64,000 nucleotides of DNA, from the NCBI RefSeq assembly GCF_028023875.1, contig NZ_JAQIPB010000001.1:248001-312000 (forward strand). Reading direction: 5' to 3'. Positions 34,055 to 42,400 of this stretch are shown in pieces. The notes beneath the pieces are model-generated. The model made no database searches and was not told the DNA's origin. It saw nothing but the letters and a program-made list of their open reading frames with translations. Origin of the DNA: Xenophilus arseniciresistens. Lineage in GTDB: Bacteria; Pseudomonadota; Gammaproteobacteria; Burkholderiales; Burkholderiaceae_C. Made by a program: the position numbers and the translations under genes. Within the stretch, counting starts at the first letter, position 1. Every line of letters starts with the position of its first letter.

Positions 34055-35437
34055 TCAATGGGCGGCCTCGCCCAGCACGGCATCGGGCTTGACCGATTTG
34101 AGCAGGGCCGTCATTTCGGCTTCGATGCGCGCCAGGGCGTCCTGCGTCTGGCCTTCGAAGCGCAGCACCAGCACCGGCGTGGTGTTGGATGCGCGGATCA
34201 GGCCGAAGCCATCGGGCCAGTCGACGCGGATGCCGTCGATGGTCGAGACCTGGGCCGGCGCCGCAAAGTGCGCCGAGCCCTGCAGTTGCGCCACCAGGCG
34301 ATGCGGCTCGCCCTCTTCGCACTTGACGTTGATCTCGGGCGTCGAGAAGCTGGTGGGCAGCGCATTGAGCACCGCGCTCGCATTGGCATGGCCCGAGAGG
34401 ATCTCCAGCAGGCGGCAGCCCGCGTAGGTGCCGTCGTCGAAGCCGAACCAGCGCTCCTTGAAGAAGATGTGGCCGCTCATCTCGCCACCCAGCGGCGAGT
34501 CCACTTCCTTCATGCGGGCCTTGATCAGCGAGTGGCCGGTCTTGTAGATCATGGGCTTGCCGCCCGCGGCCTCGATGGCCGGCGCCAGGCGCTGCGAGCA
34601 CTTGACGTCGTACACGATGGTGCCGCCGGGCACGCGGCTGAGCACGTCCTGCGCAAACAGCATCATCTGGCGGTCCGGGAAGATGTTCTGCCCGTCCTTG
34701 GTCACGATGCCCAGGCGGTCGCCGTCGCCGTCGAAGGCCAGGCCCAGTTCGGCGTCGCCACTTTGCAGCGCGGAGATCAGGTCCTTGAGGTTGTCGGGCT
34801 TGCTCGGGTCGGGATGGTGGTTGGGGAAATTGCCGTCCACCTCGCTGAACAGCTCGGTCACCTCGCAGCCCAGCGCGCGGAAGATGGCCGGCGCCGAGGC
34901 GCCCGCGATGCCATTGCCCGAATCGACCACGACCTTCAGCGGGCGCTGCAGCTTGATGTCGCCCACGATGCGCTCCACGTAGGCCGGCAGCACGTCGACC
35001 TGGCGCACGCTGCCGCCTTCGGCCAGCGTGGCGCTGCCCTCTTCCATCACGCGGCGCAGGCCCTGGATCTCGTCGCCGTAGATGGCGCGGCCGGCCAGCA
35101 CCATCTTGAAGCCGTTGTAGTCCTTGGGGTTGTGGCTGCCCGTGACCTGGATGCCCGAGCTGCACAGCGTGCTGGCGGCAAAGTACAGCATGGGCGTGGT
35201 GACGGCACCGACGTCGATCACCTCGACGCCCGTGGCCACCAGACCGCGCACCAGCGCATCGACCAGCGCGGGCCCCGACAGACGGCCGTCGCGGCCCACG
35301 GCCACCGAACGCTCGCCCGCCGCGCGGGCGGCGCTGCCGAATGCCCGGCCCAGGGCCTCGGCCACCTCGGTGTCGAGCGTGGTGGGAACCACGCCGCGGA
35401 TGTCATAGGCCTTGAAGATGCTGGGACTCAGTTGCAT
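34055..35437 (-). CDS. Phosphomannomutase/phosphoglucomutase
   Basis: This enzyme interconverts hexose 1- and 6-phosphates for LPS and polysaccharide synthesis. The 460-residue protein has FKAYDIRGVVP at the N-terminus, the phosphoserine loop TGSHNPKDYNG, the metal-binding DGDGDR (FDGDGDRLGIV) and GGEMSGHIFF for sugar binding, ending with the phosphate-binding RASNTTPVLVLRFEG. It is of the AlgC/ManB type. The ATG at 35437 has AGAGG five bases upstream. It lies 81 bases ahead of waaA, a sensible envelope-sugar neighbour. Confidence 0.95.
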   Translation of the reverse strand: MQLSPSIFKAYDIRGVVPTTLDTEVAEALGRAFGSAARAAGERSVAVGRDGRLSGPALVDALVRGLVATGVEVIDVGAVTTPMLYFAASTLCSSGIQVTGSHNPKDYNGFKMVLAGRAIYGDEIQGLRRVMEEGSATLAEGGSVRQVDVLPAYVERIVGDIKLQRPLKVVVDSGNGIAGASAPAIFRALGCEVTELFSEVDGNFPNHHPDPSKPDNLKDLISALQSGDAELGLAFDGDGDRLGIVTKDGQNIFPDRQMMLFAQDVLSRVPGGTIVYDVKCSQRLAPAIEAAGGKPMIYKTGHSLIKARMKEVDSPLGGEMSGHIFFKERWFGFDDGTYAGCRLLEILSGHANASAVLNALPTSFSTPEINVKCEEGEPHRLVAQLQGSAHFAAPAQVSTIDGIRVDWPDGFGLIRASNTTPVLVLRFEGQTQDALARIEAEMTALLKSVKPDAVLGEAAH

Positions 35438-35549
35438 GAAACCTCTTCGGTGGATGCTGGCAGAACTGGGCGGCATTGTAGGCACCGCCCCTGGCGCCAG
35501 CTGGCAGTCACAGGTCCGGAAATGGCACAGGCGAGGCCGCTCGCACACC

Positions 35550-35555
35550 TAAGAT
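35550..35555 (+). promoter_or_regulatory. Putative -10 placing transcription start at the ATG (leaderless)
   Basis: TAAGAT ends seven bases before the ATG at 35563, so transcription would begin on or near the start codon and the mRNA would lack a 5' leader. No SD sequence precedes the ATG. Confidence 0.4.
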
Positions 35556-35562
35556 CGGCGCC

Positions 35563-37113
35563 ATGGCAGCATCCAGCACCCCGCCCGAAGTCACCGATGG
35601 CGACGCCTGTTACCTGGCGATGAAAACCCATGACGCGCGCTTCGACGGGGCCTTCTTCACGGCCGTGACCTCCACCGGCATCTATTGCCGCCCCGTGTGC
35701 CGCGTGAAGCTGCCGCGGCGCGAGAACTGCCGCTTCTTCCGCCATGCCGCACAGGCCGAGGCTGCGGGCTTCCGCCCCTGCCTGCGCTGCCGGCCCGAGC
35801 TGGCGCCGCGCACGCCCATGGGGGCCTGGAGCACCGAGGATGCCGCGCGCACGCTGGCGCTGCAGGCGGCCCGGCTCATGGACGAGCCGCAGTCGTGGAT
35901 GGCGCCCGATGCCGGCGCCCCCGCCGACGAAGGCGCGGGCGGCACGGGCGCGATGCAGCGGGTGGCTCAGCGCCTGGGCGTCAGCGACCGGCACCTGCGC
36001 CGCATCTTCGAGGCGCAGTTCGGGGTCTCGCCGCTGCAGTACCTGCTCACGCGCCGGCTGCTGGCGGCCAAGCAGCTGCTGGCCGACACCTCGCTGCCGA
36101 TGGCCGAGGTGGCGCTGGCCAGCGGCTTTGGCAGCGCGCGCCGCTTCCACGACGCCTTCCAGCAGCGCTACGGGCTGAGCCCCGGCGCGCTGCGCCGCGC
36201 GGCGCCCGCCCGCAAGAGCGACTCGCAAGACGCCGCCCATCAGGGCTGTGTCGAAGTCCGCCTGGCCTGGCGCCCGCCCTACGACGTGGCCGCGATGTGG
36301 GCCTTCCTGGGCCGCCGCGCGCTGCCGGGTGCCGAGCAGCCTTCGGCCGACGGGCGCAGCCTGCAGCGCACGCTGGCGCTCATGCATGCCGGCCAGCGGC
36401 ACACGGGCTGGCTGCAGGTGCGCGTGGACGAGGCCGACGGGCCGGCCGCGCGCGTGCGGCTGCAGCTTTCGGAATCGCTGGCGCCCGCGCTGCCCACGCT
36501 GATTGCGCGCGTGCGCGGCTGGCTGGACCTGGACGCCGATCCGCAACCCATCCACGCCGTGCTGGGCGCGGCCTTTCCAGCCGGCGAAGGCCTGCGCGTG
36601 CCGGGCACGCTCGACGGTTTCGAGCTGGCCGTGCGCGCCGTGCTGGGCCAGCAGATCACCGTGGCGGCCGCACGCACCCTGGGCGGGCGGCTGGTGCAGG
36701 CGCTGGGCGAGCCCATCGCCACGCCCTTCTCGGGCCTCACGCGGCTCTTTCCCACGCCGGCGGCCCTGGCCGGCGCCGACCCGGACCTGCTGGGCAGCCT
36801 GGGCATCGTGCGCCAGCGCCAGGCCGCCATCCAGGCCCTGGCCCGCGAAAGCCTGGCAGGCCGCCTGCAGCTTCAGTCCGGCGCCGACCCCGGCCCCACC
36901 TGCGCCGCCTTGCAAACCCTGCCCGGCATCGGCGACTGGACGGCGCAGTACATTGCGATGCGGGCCCTGCGCTGGCCTGATGCCTTTCCGGCTGGAGACA
37001 TTGCGCTGCAAAAGGCGCTGGGCGTGAAGAACGCCAAGGCCGCTGCGGAGGCTTCGCAGGCCTGGCGCCCCTGGCGCAGCTATGCGGTGCTGCGCGCCTG
37101 GGCCGCGGCCTGA
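35563..37113 (+). CDS. Ada-type regulator fused to AlkA-type DNA-3-methyladenine glycosylase
   Basis: This 516-residue fusion repairs and senses alkylated DNA. Residues about 10-85 are the Ada zinc domain, with Cys42, Cys46, Cys73 and Cys76 spaced as in E. coli Ada (one would accept a methyl from phosphotriesters). Residues about 105-215 are an AraC-type HTH (VSDRHLRRIFEAQFGVSP). The rest is an AlkA N-domain and HhH-GPD glycosylase, with LPGIGDWTAQYIAMRAL and the catalytic Asp in FPAGDIAL. It is probably an alkylation-inducible activator of itself and of ogt next to it. The Ada methyltransferase domain is absent here and supplied by that neighbour. Confidence 0.93.
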   Translation: MAASSTPPEVTDGDACYLAMKTHDARFDGAFFTAVTSTGIYCRPVCRVKLPRRENCRFFRHAAQAEAAGFRPCLRCRPELAPRTPMGAWSTEDAARTLALQAARLMDEPQSWMAPDAGAPADEGAGGTGAMQRVAQRLGVSDRHLRRIFEAQFGVSPLQYLLTRRLLAAKQLLADTSLPMAEVALASGFGSARRFHDAFQQRYGLSPGALRRAAPARKSDSQDAAHQGCVEVRLAWRPPYDVAAMWAFLGRRALPGAEQPSADGRSLQRTLALMHAGQRHTGWLQVRVDEADGPAARVRLQLSESLAPALPTLIARVRGWLDLDADPQPIHAVLGAAFPAGEGLRVPGTLDGFELAVRAVLGQQITVAAARTLGGRLVQALGEPIATPFSGLTRLFPTPAALAGADPDLLGSLGIVRQRQAAIQALARESLAGRLQLQSGADPGPTCAALQTLPGIGDWTAQYIAMRALRWPDAFPAGDIALQKALGVKNAKAAAEASQAWRPWRSYAVLRAWAAA

Positions 37114-37173
37114 GTGGCCTGCGATAAGGAATTCAAGGGACAACCACAACAACAGCAGCGAGACCTTGCCATC

Positions 37174-37704
37174 ATGAAATTCAGACAACCCGCGCTGCTC
37201 AGGCAGCGGCGCATCCACACCCCGCTGGGCGCCGTGCGGCTGGCCCGCACGCCCCGGGGCCTGGCCGGCCTGTGGTTCGACGGCCAGCAGCACAGCCCCG
37301 ACGCGGCGCTGTGGATCACCGACGACGGCGACACCCTGCTGCGCGAGGCCGACCAGCAGTTGCAGGACTACCTGGCCGGCCGGCGCGCACACTTCGAGCT
37401 GCCGCTGGACCTGTCGCACGGCACGCCCTTCCAGCAGGCCGTATGGCAGGCGCTGCTGGGCATCGCGCGCGGCCAGACCACGCGCTACGGCGCGCTGGCC
37501 GCGCAGATCGGCCTGCCCAGCGCCTCGCGCGCCGTGGGCGCGGCCGTGGGGCGCAACCCGCTGAGCGTGATCGTGCCCTGCCACCGTGTGATCGGCGCCG
37601 ATGGCAGCCTCACGGGCTACGCGGGCGGCCTGCCGCGCAAGCAGCAGTTGCTGAGCCTGGAGGGCGCGGCCTGCGCTGCGCTGGCCGAAGGCAGCTTCGC
37701 ATGA
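37174..37704 (+). CDS. ogt: Methylated-DNA-[protein]-cysteine S-methyltransferase
   Basis: This suicide repair protein takes methyl groups from O6-methylguanine. The 176-residue protein ends with the family core: FQQAVWQALLGIARGQTTRYG, ASRAVGAAVGRNPLSVIVPCHRV with the acceptor Cys, and GYAGGLPRKQQLLSLEG. The ATG at 37174 is chosen; a GTG at 37114 directly after the previous stop would add 20 residues without homology. It is 60 bases after the Ada/AlkA fusion gene, and together they rebuild a full Ada response. Its stop overlaps the next ATG. Confidence 0.95.
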   Translation: MKFRQPALLRQRRIHTPLGAVRLARTPRGLAGLWFDGQQHSPDAALWITDDGDTLLREADQQLQDYLAGRRAHFELPLDLSHGTPFQQAVWQALLGIARGQTTRYGALAAQIGLPSASRAVGAAVGRNPLSVIVPCHRVIGADGSLTGYAGGLPRKQQLLSLEGAACAALAEGSFA

Positions 37705-38642
37705 GCGCCGCCCAGTCGGCCTCTGCCGCCGCTGCGGCCGAAACGCCCAAGCCCTGGCTGCTCGACCTCATGCTGCTGGGCGCGCTGTGGGGCGCGTCCT
37801 TTCTGTTCATGCGCATCAGCGCGCCGGAGTTCGGCGCCCTGCCCATGGCCGCCCTGCGCGTGGGCATCGCCACGCTCACACTCCTGCCGCTGCTGGCCCT
37901 GCACGGCCAGATGCCCGCGCTGCGCCAGCACTGGAAGGCGGCGCTGTCCATCGGCGTGCTCAACTCGGGCCTGCCCTTTGCGCTGTTTGCCTATGCGCTG
38001 ATCACCATCAACGCCGGCCTGGGCGCAGTGCTCAATGCCACGGTGCCCATGTTCGGCGCGCTGGTGGCCTGGGCCTGGTTCGGCGACCGGCCCGATCGCT
38101 CGCGCCTGACGGGCCTGGCGCTGGGCTTCGCGGGCGTGGCCCTGCTGGCGGGCCGTTCGGCCGGGCTGCAGCAGGGCGGCGGCAACGGCACGCAGGCGCT
38201 GTGGGCCGTGCTGGCCTGCCTGGGCGCCTGCCTGAGCTACGGCATCGCGGCCAATGCCACGCGCCGCCACCTGCAGGGCGCGCCGGCCCTGGCCACGGCC
38301 ACGGGCAGCCAGATCGGGGCCACGCTGTTCCTGGCGCTGCCGGCCCTCTGGCTGTGGCCGGCCCAGACGCCCAGCCTGCGCGCCTGGCTGTCGCTGATCG
38401 CGCTGGGCGTGGCCTGCACGGGGCTGGCCTACATCCTGTTCTTCCGCATCATCGCCAACGCCGGGCCGCAGCGCGCGCTCACCGTGACCTTCCTGGTGCC
38501 CGTGTTCGCGGTGGCCTATGGCGCGCTGTTCCTGCACGAGGCCGTGACGCTCTGGATGCTGGGCTGCGCAGCCATCGTCGTGTGCGGCGTGGCGCTGTCG
38601 ACCGGCATGGTGCGGCTGCCGCTGCGCCCGCGCGGCGGCTGA
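37701..38642 (+). CDS. DMT-superfamily (EamA) transporter
   Basis: This is an inner-membrane exporter with ten predicted helices in two EamA repeats (LLGALWGASFLFMRI, and VLACLGACLSYGIAANATRRHL opening the second), 313 residues. Substrates of such proteins vary (amino acids, drugs, metabolites). The ATG overlaps the ogt stop in an ATGA arrangement, so it is translationally coupled to the repair operon; a direct link to alkylation damage is possible but unproven. Confidence 0.9.
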   Translation: MSAAQSASAAAAAETPKPWLLDLMLLGALWGASFLFMRISAPEFGALPMAALRVGIATLTLLPLLALHGQMPALRQHWKAALSIGVLNSGLPFALFAYALITINAGLGAVLNATVPMFGALVAWAWFGDRPDRSRLTGLALGFAGVALLAGRSAGLQQGGGNGTQALWAVLACLGACLSYGIAANATRRHLQGAPALATATGSQIGATLFLALPALWLWPAQTPSLRAWLSLIALGVACTGLAYILFFRIIANAGPQRALTVTFLVPVFAVAYGALFLHEAVTLWMLGCAAIVVCGVALSTGMVRLPLRPRGG

Positions 38643-38658
38643 GAGGGGGCTGGCGCGC

Positions 38659-39390
38659 ATGCCTTCTTCGCTTTTCGTCAGGGCACTGGTGGTGCTGCTG
38701 GCGTGCCTGGGCGGCGCCGGGCCGGTGGCGGCTCAGGAGCCCGCAACAGCCCACCAGGGCTTCGGCCCCGACATGGCGCCGCGCGTGGCCGCCTGCACCG
38801 CCTGCCATGGCCGCGAGGGCCAGGCCACGCGCACGGGCTACTTTCCGCGCATCGCAGGCAAGCCCGCGGGCTACCTGTACGAGCAGCTGCGCAGCTTCAG
38901 GGACGGGCGGCGTACACAGCCCGCGATGCAGCATCTGCTGAGCAACCTCAGCGATGCCTACCTGCGCGAGATGGCCGCGTACTTCGCGGCGCAGCAGCAC
39001 CCCTACCCGGCGCCGCCGCCCTCGGACCTGAGCGCCGAGCTGCTGGCGCGCGGGCGCGCGCTGGTGCTGGAGGGCGACGCCGCGCGCGGCCTGCCGGCCT
39101 GCGCGAGCTGCCACGGCGCGGCGCTGACGGGCGTGGAGCCCGGCGTGCCGGGCCTGCTGGGCCTGCCGCGGCTGTACATCGCCTCGCAGCTGGGTGCCTG
39201 GCTCACGGGCGAGCGCCGCGCGCTGGCGCCCGACTGCATGGCCGAGGTAGGGCGCCAGCTCAACGCCACCGACATCCAGGCCGTGGCCGGCTGGCTGGCC
39301 CTGCAGCCCATGCCGGCCGACGCGCGGGCCGTGGCGGCGCATCCGCTGCCCCGGCCCTGCAGCGCCAGCACCGCGGGGGCCTTGCCATGA
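38659..39390 (+). CDS. Dihaem c-type cytochrome (c4-like)
   Basis: This exported cytochrome of 243 residues has a signal peptide (cut near VAAQ) and two CxxCH haem sites, CTACHGREG and CASCHGAAL, with candidate Met ligands further on. The two-domain layout resembles cytochrome c4 or the small subunits of membrane dehydrogenases. A GAGAGGGGG stretch lies just upstream of the ATG. Its stop overlaps the ATG of the triheme cytochrome, so both work together in periplasmic electron transfer. Confidence 0.9.
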   Translation: MPSSLFVRALVVLLACLGGAGPVAAQEPATAHQGFGPDMAPRVAACTACHGREGQATRTGYFPRIAGKPAGYLYEQLRSFRDGRRTQPAMQHLLSNLSDAYLREMAAYFAAQQHPYPAPPPSDLSAELLARGRALVLEGDAARGLPACASCHGAALTGVEPGVPGLLGLPRLYIASQLGAWLTGERRALAPDCMAEVGRQLNATDIQAVAGWLALQPMPADARAVAAHPLPRPCSASTAGALP

Positions 39391-40691
39391 GCCGCACCCG
39401 CGCCTGGCGCAGGCTCGGCCGTGCGGCCGTCGGCCTGGTGCTGCTGATGGGGGCGGCCGCGGCCGGCGTGTGGTGGCTCAACGTGCGCGGCGAAGCGCCC
39501 ATCGCCGACCCGGCGCCCGCCTTCGCCGCCAGCGCCGCGCAGGTGGAACGCGGCCGCTACCTGGCGCTGGCCGGCAACTGCGCGGGCTGCCACACGGCGC
39601 CCGGCGGGGCCGCCTATGCGGGCGGCGTGGGCATCGCCACACCCTTCGGCACCGTCTATGCCGGCAACCTCACGCCTGACGAGGCCACGGGCCTGGGCCG
39701 CTGGAGCGCCGACCATTTCTGGCGCGCGCTGCACCATGGCCGCTCGCGCGACGGCCGGCTGCTGACGCCGGCCTTCCCGTATACCAGCTACACGCAGCTC
39801 CAGCGCGAAGACAGCGACGCGCTCTATGCCTGGCTGCGCACGCTGCCCGCGGTCTCGCAGCCCAATCGCCAGCAGGGCCTGCGCTTTCCCTACAACACGC
39901 AGGCCGCGCTGGCCGTGTGGCGCGCGCTTTACTTCCGTGCCGCCAGCTTCGAGCCCGTGCCCAGCCAGAGCGCACAGTGGAACCGCGGCGCCTACCTGGT
40001 CGGCGGCCTGGGCCACTGCATGGCCTGCCACGGCCCGCGCAACGCCCTGGGCGCGCCCGAGGCCGCGCGCCCGGGCGAGGTGGGCGGTGGCGGCCTGCTG
40101 GCGGACCAGGGCTGGTACGCGCCCGCGCTGGACGATTCACGCGAGGCCGGCGTGATGCGCTGGCGCGAAGACGACGTCGTGGCCCTGCTGCGCGACGGCC
40201 GCAACGCCCATGCCGGCGTGAGCGGCCCGATGGCCGAAGTGGTCTATCGCAGCACGCAGCACCTGAGCGATGCGGACCTGCGCGCCATGGCCGGCTACCT
40301 GCGCACCCTGCCTGACCGCGCGGCCGCGGCGCCCGCGCCGCCGCCCGCACCGGCATCCCCGGCGCCTGAGGGCCAGATGCTGCGCGGCGAACGCATCTAC
40401 GCCCAGCAATGCGCCTGGTGCCACGGCGCGCAGGGCCAGGGCCAGAGCGGCGCCTTCCCGCCGCTGGCCGGCAACCGTGCGCTGAACATGGCAGGCACCC
40501 GCAACCTGGTGCAGATGCTGCGCCAGGGCGGCTACCTGCCAGCCACCGCCGGCAACCCGCGCCCACACGGCATGCCGCCCTTCGGCCATGCGCTGGAAGA
40601 CGCGGACATCGCCGACGTGCTGACCTATGTGCGGGGCAGCTGGGGCAACCGGGGGGCCGCGCTGACGCTGGGGGACGTGGCGCGGCGCTGA
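39387..40691 (+). CDS. Triheme membrane-anchored cytochrome c
   Basis: This 434-residue protein has one N-terminal hydrophobic anchor (about residues 13-33) and three haem sites: CAGCHTAPGG, CMACHGPRN and CAWCHGAQG. The arrangement is typical of the cytochrome subunit of gluconate, sorbitol or alcohol dehydrogenases (AdhB/GndC-like), which pass electrons to ubiquinone. No flavoprotein or PQQ catalytic subunit is nearby, so the electron donor is unknown. An ATGA overlap links it to the dihaem cytochrome. Confidence 0.9.
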   Translation: MSRTRAWRRLGRAAVGLVLLMGAAAAGVWWLNVRGEAPIADPAPAFAASAAQVERGRYLALAGNCAGCHTAPGGAAYAGGVGIATPFGTVYAGNLTPDEATGLGRWSADHFWRALHHGRSRDGRLLTPAFPYTSYTQLQREDSDALYAWLRTLPAVSQPNRQQGLRFPYNTQAALAVWRALYFRAASFEPVPSQSAQWNRGAYLVGGLGHCMACHGPRNALGAPEAARPGEVGGGGLLADQGWYAPALDDSREAGVMRWREDDVVALLRDGRNAHAGVSGPMAEVVYRSTQHLSDADLRAMAGYLRTLPDRAAAAPAPPPAPASPAPEGQMLRGERIYAQQCAWCHGAQGQGQSGAFPPLAGNRALNMAGTRNLVQMLRQGGYLPATAGNPRPHGMPPFGHALEDADIADVLTYVRGSWGNRGAALTLGDVARR

Positions 40692-40701
40692 GGGCTTGCA
40701 A

Positions 40702-40722
40702 CCGGCACCGCAACGGTGCCGG
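40702..40722 (+). terminator. Stem-loop after the cytochrome operon
   Basis: CCGGCACCG and CGGTGCCGG pair perfectly around a CAA loop ten bases after the cytochrome stop codon. No T-tract follows, so termination may be partial or Rho-assisted; the hairpin may instead protect the mRNA 3' end. Confidence 0.5.
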
Positions 40723-40790
40723 GCATCGCGGCCTGGCCGCGACGGACGGCGTGCCAGCGCCGCCCAGTGGATTTGCACATTTTCACATTT

Positions 40791-40810
40791 ACATCAATCA
40801 TGACATCAAT
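40791..40810 (+). promoter_or_regulatory. Tandem 8-base direct repeat upstream of the minor-pilin operon
   Basis: ACATCAAT occurs at 40791-40798 and again at 40803-40810, 12 bases apart, within a conspicuously AT-rich stretch (about 40771-40812) before pilE. Repeats with about one-turn spacing are typical of response-regulator sites such as those of the AlgR or PilR type. No clear sigma54 or sigma70 promoter was identified. Confidence 0.4.
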
Positions 40811-40864
40811 GTGAGCGGTCATGCGTCTGACCGCATGTCCCTGCTGTCCACGCACGTGTAGCCC

Positions 40865-41317
40865 ATGCCCAATGCCTTCAGCCACCCTTCTGTGCCACGC
40901 CGCATGCACCGCCAGCGCGGCTTCACCCTGATCGAGCTGATGGTGGTGGTGGCTGTCGTGGCCATCCTCGCCGCCGTGGCCTACCCCAGCTACCGCGACT
41001 ACGTGCTGCGCGGCAACGTGGCGGCCGCCACGGCCGAGCTGCAGGCCCTGCGCGCCGACATGGAGCGCCACTACCAGAACAACCGCACCTATGCGAGCGT
41101 GACCGGCGGCGCCAGCACGCCCTGCGGCACCAGCCGCACGGTCGGCAACTTCACGCTGTCGTGCGATGGCACGCCCACGGCCACGGCTTTCTCGATCCAG
41201 GCCGTGGGTGACGGTTTCACCTTCAAGCTCAACCAGCTCAATGTGCGCGCGACCACCGCGGGCCCCTGGGGCACTTGCGCCACGGCCTGGACCCTCAAGC
41301 GAGGGCAGGCATGCTGA
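40865..41317 (+). CDS. pilE: Type IV (pseudo)pilin, PilE-like
   Basis: This is a prepilin of 150 residues with the processing site QRG-FTLIELMVVVAVVAIL, Glu5 of the mature protein being present, and the AYPSYRDYVLRGN continuation of the PilE group. A C-terminal Cys pair (TPCGTS ... RGQAC) should form the D-region disulfide. The first ATG gives a 20-residue leader; an ATG at 40904 would give a standard six-residue leader (MHRQRG). It heads the minor-pilin operon and overlaps the next gene by 7 bases. Confidence 0.9.
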   Translation: MPNAFSHPSVPRRMHRQRGFTLIELMVVVAVVAILAAVAYPSYRDYVLRGNVAAATAELQALRADMERHYQNNRTYASVTGGASTPCGTSRTVGNFTLSCDGTPTATAFSIQAVGDGFTFKLNQLNVRATTAGPWGTCATAWTLKRGQAC

Positions 41318-41925
41318 ATGCGGGTCGGGCGCCAGGCACCCGGCCGCACGGCTTCACGCTGATCGAGCTGCTGGTCACGCTGTCGGTGCTGGCCATCCTG
41401 ATGATGATCGCGGTGCCATCGATGAGCCAGTGGGTGCGCAACAACCAGGTACGCGCCGTGGCGAGCACCCTGCAGAACGGCATCCGCACGGCACAGGCCG
41501 AGTCGCTGCGACGCAGCCGGCAGGTGGTGCTGGTGCTGACCGACGACAAGGCCGTGGACAGCAGCACCAGCGTGACGGCCAAGGCCGATGGCAGGTACTG
41601 GGCCACCTACACCGTGCCGCTGGACGGCACCAGCGAAAGCAAGGCACTGCTGGACAGCGGCACGGTCCGGGACGTGGGCGACGGCGTGAGCATCACGGGC
41701 CCTTCCGCCCTGTGCTTCAGCAGCCTGGGCCGGCTCGTTGCCAACAGCTCGCCGGGCATCACCAGCGCGCAATGTGCGCTGCCCTCCGGCTCGGCCACAC
41801 ACAGCCTCGACGTGGGCATGAGCAATGCCACGCGCCGCCTGCGGGTGCTGGTGAGCATCGGCGGACAGGTGCGCATGTGCGATCGCGACAAGTCCATCTC
41901 CAGCCACCCCGACGGCTGCCCCTGA
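41311..41925 (+). CDS. fimT: GspH/FimT-family pseudopilin
   Basis: This is a minor pilin of 204 residues with prepilin motif PHG-FTLIELLVTLSVLAILMM and the GspH/FimT-type follow-on VPSMSQWVRNNQVRAVASTLQ. The C-terminal domain has a Cys pair (ALCFSS, AQCALPSG) and a RMCDRD motif. Its start lies within the end of the pilE gene. It is a component of the minor-pilin priming complex at the pilus tip. Confidence 0.9.
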   Translation: MLNAGRAPGTRPHGFTLIELLVTLSVLAILMMIAVPSMSQWVRNNQVRAVASTLQNGIRTAQAESLRRSRQVVLVLTDDKAVDSSTSVTAKADGRYWATYTVPLDGTSESKALLDSGTVRDVGDGVSITGPSALCFSSLGRLVANSSPGITSAQCALPSGSATHSLDVGMSNATRRLRVLVSIGGQVRMCDRDKSISSHPDGCP

Positions 41926-41983
41926 GACCGGCCGCCCCCTTTTTTATTCCATCGAACGCCATGCCGCCCCGGCCCTCGTCCTC

Positions 41984-42400
41984 ATGAAGAATCGTTGCGT
42001 CCACCCGAGCCGACCGCGCCGCAGCCGCGGCTTCGCGCTCATCGAGGTGCTGATTTCGGTGCTGCTGCTGTCACTGGGCGTGCTGGGCCTGATCGGCCTG
42101 CAGGCACGCGCCATGAGCATGTCGGGCGAGGCGGAAGACCGCAACCGCGCGGCCGTGCTGGCCGACGACCTGGCCAGCCTGATCTGGATGAAGCGATCTC
42201 TGACGCTGTCTGACAGCGAGCTGGACGCATGGGAAGCGGCGGGACAGAACCAGTTGCCCAATGCCACCTTGTCGGTGGATGCCGTTTCAGGCAACGCCAA
42301 TGCCGTGGACGTGACCATCACCTGGCGCGCGCCCAGCCGCGCCCAGGGCGACAACAGCACGCTGCGCACGCGCGTCGTGCTCTCCCAGGACCCGACATGA
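41984..42400 (+). CDS. pilV: Type IV pilus minor pilin PilV
   Basis: This minor pilin of 138 residues has prepilin motif SRG-FALIEVLISVLLLSLGVLGLIGLQA, the PilV hallmark, with Glu5. The ATG at 41984 gives a basic leader. It is followed by pilW with a four-base ATGA overlap. It helps form the initiation complex with FimT, PilW, PilX and PilY1. Confidence 0.93.
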   Translation: MKNRCVHPSRPRRSRGFALIEVLISVLLLSLGVLGLIGLQARAMSMSGEAEDRNRAAVLADDLASLIWMKRSLTLSDSELDAWEAAGQNQLPNATLSVDAVSGNANAVDVTITWRAPSRAQGDNSTLRTRVVLSQDPT

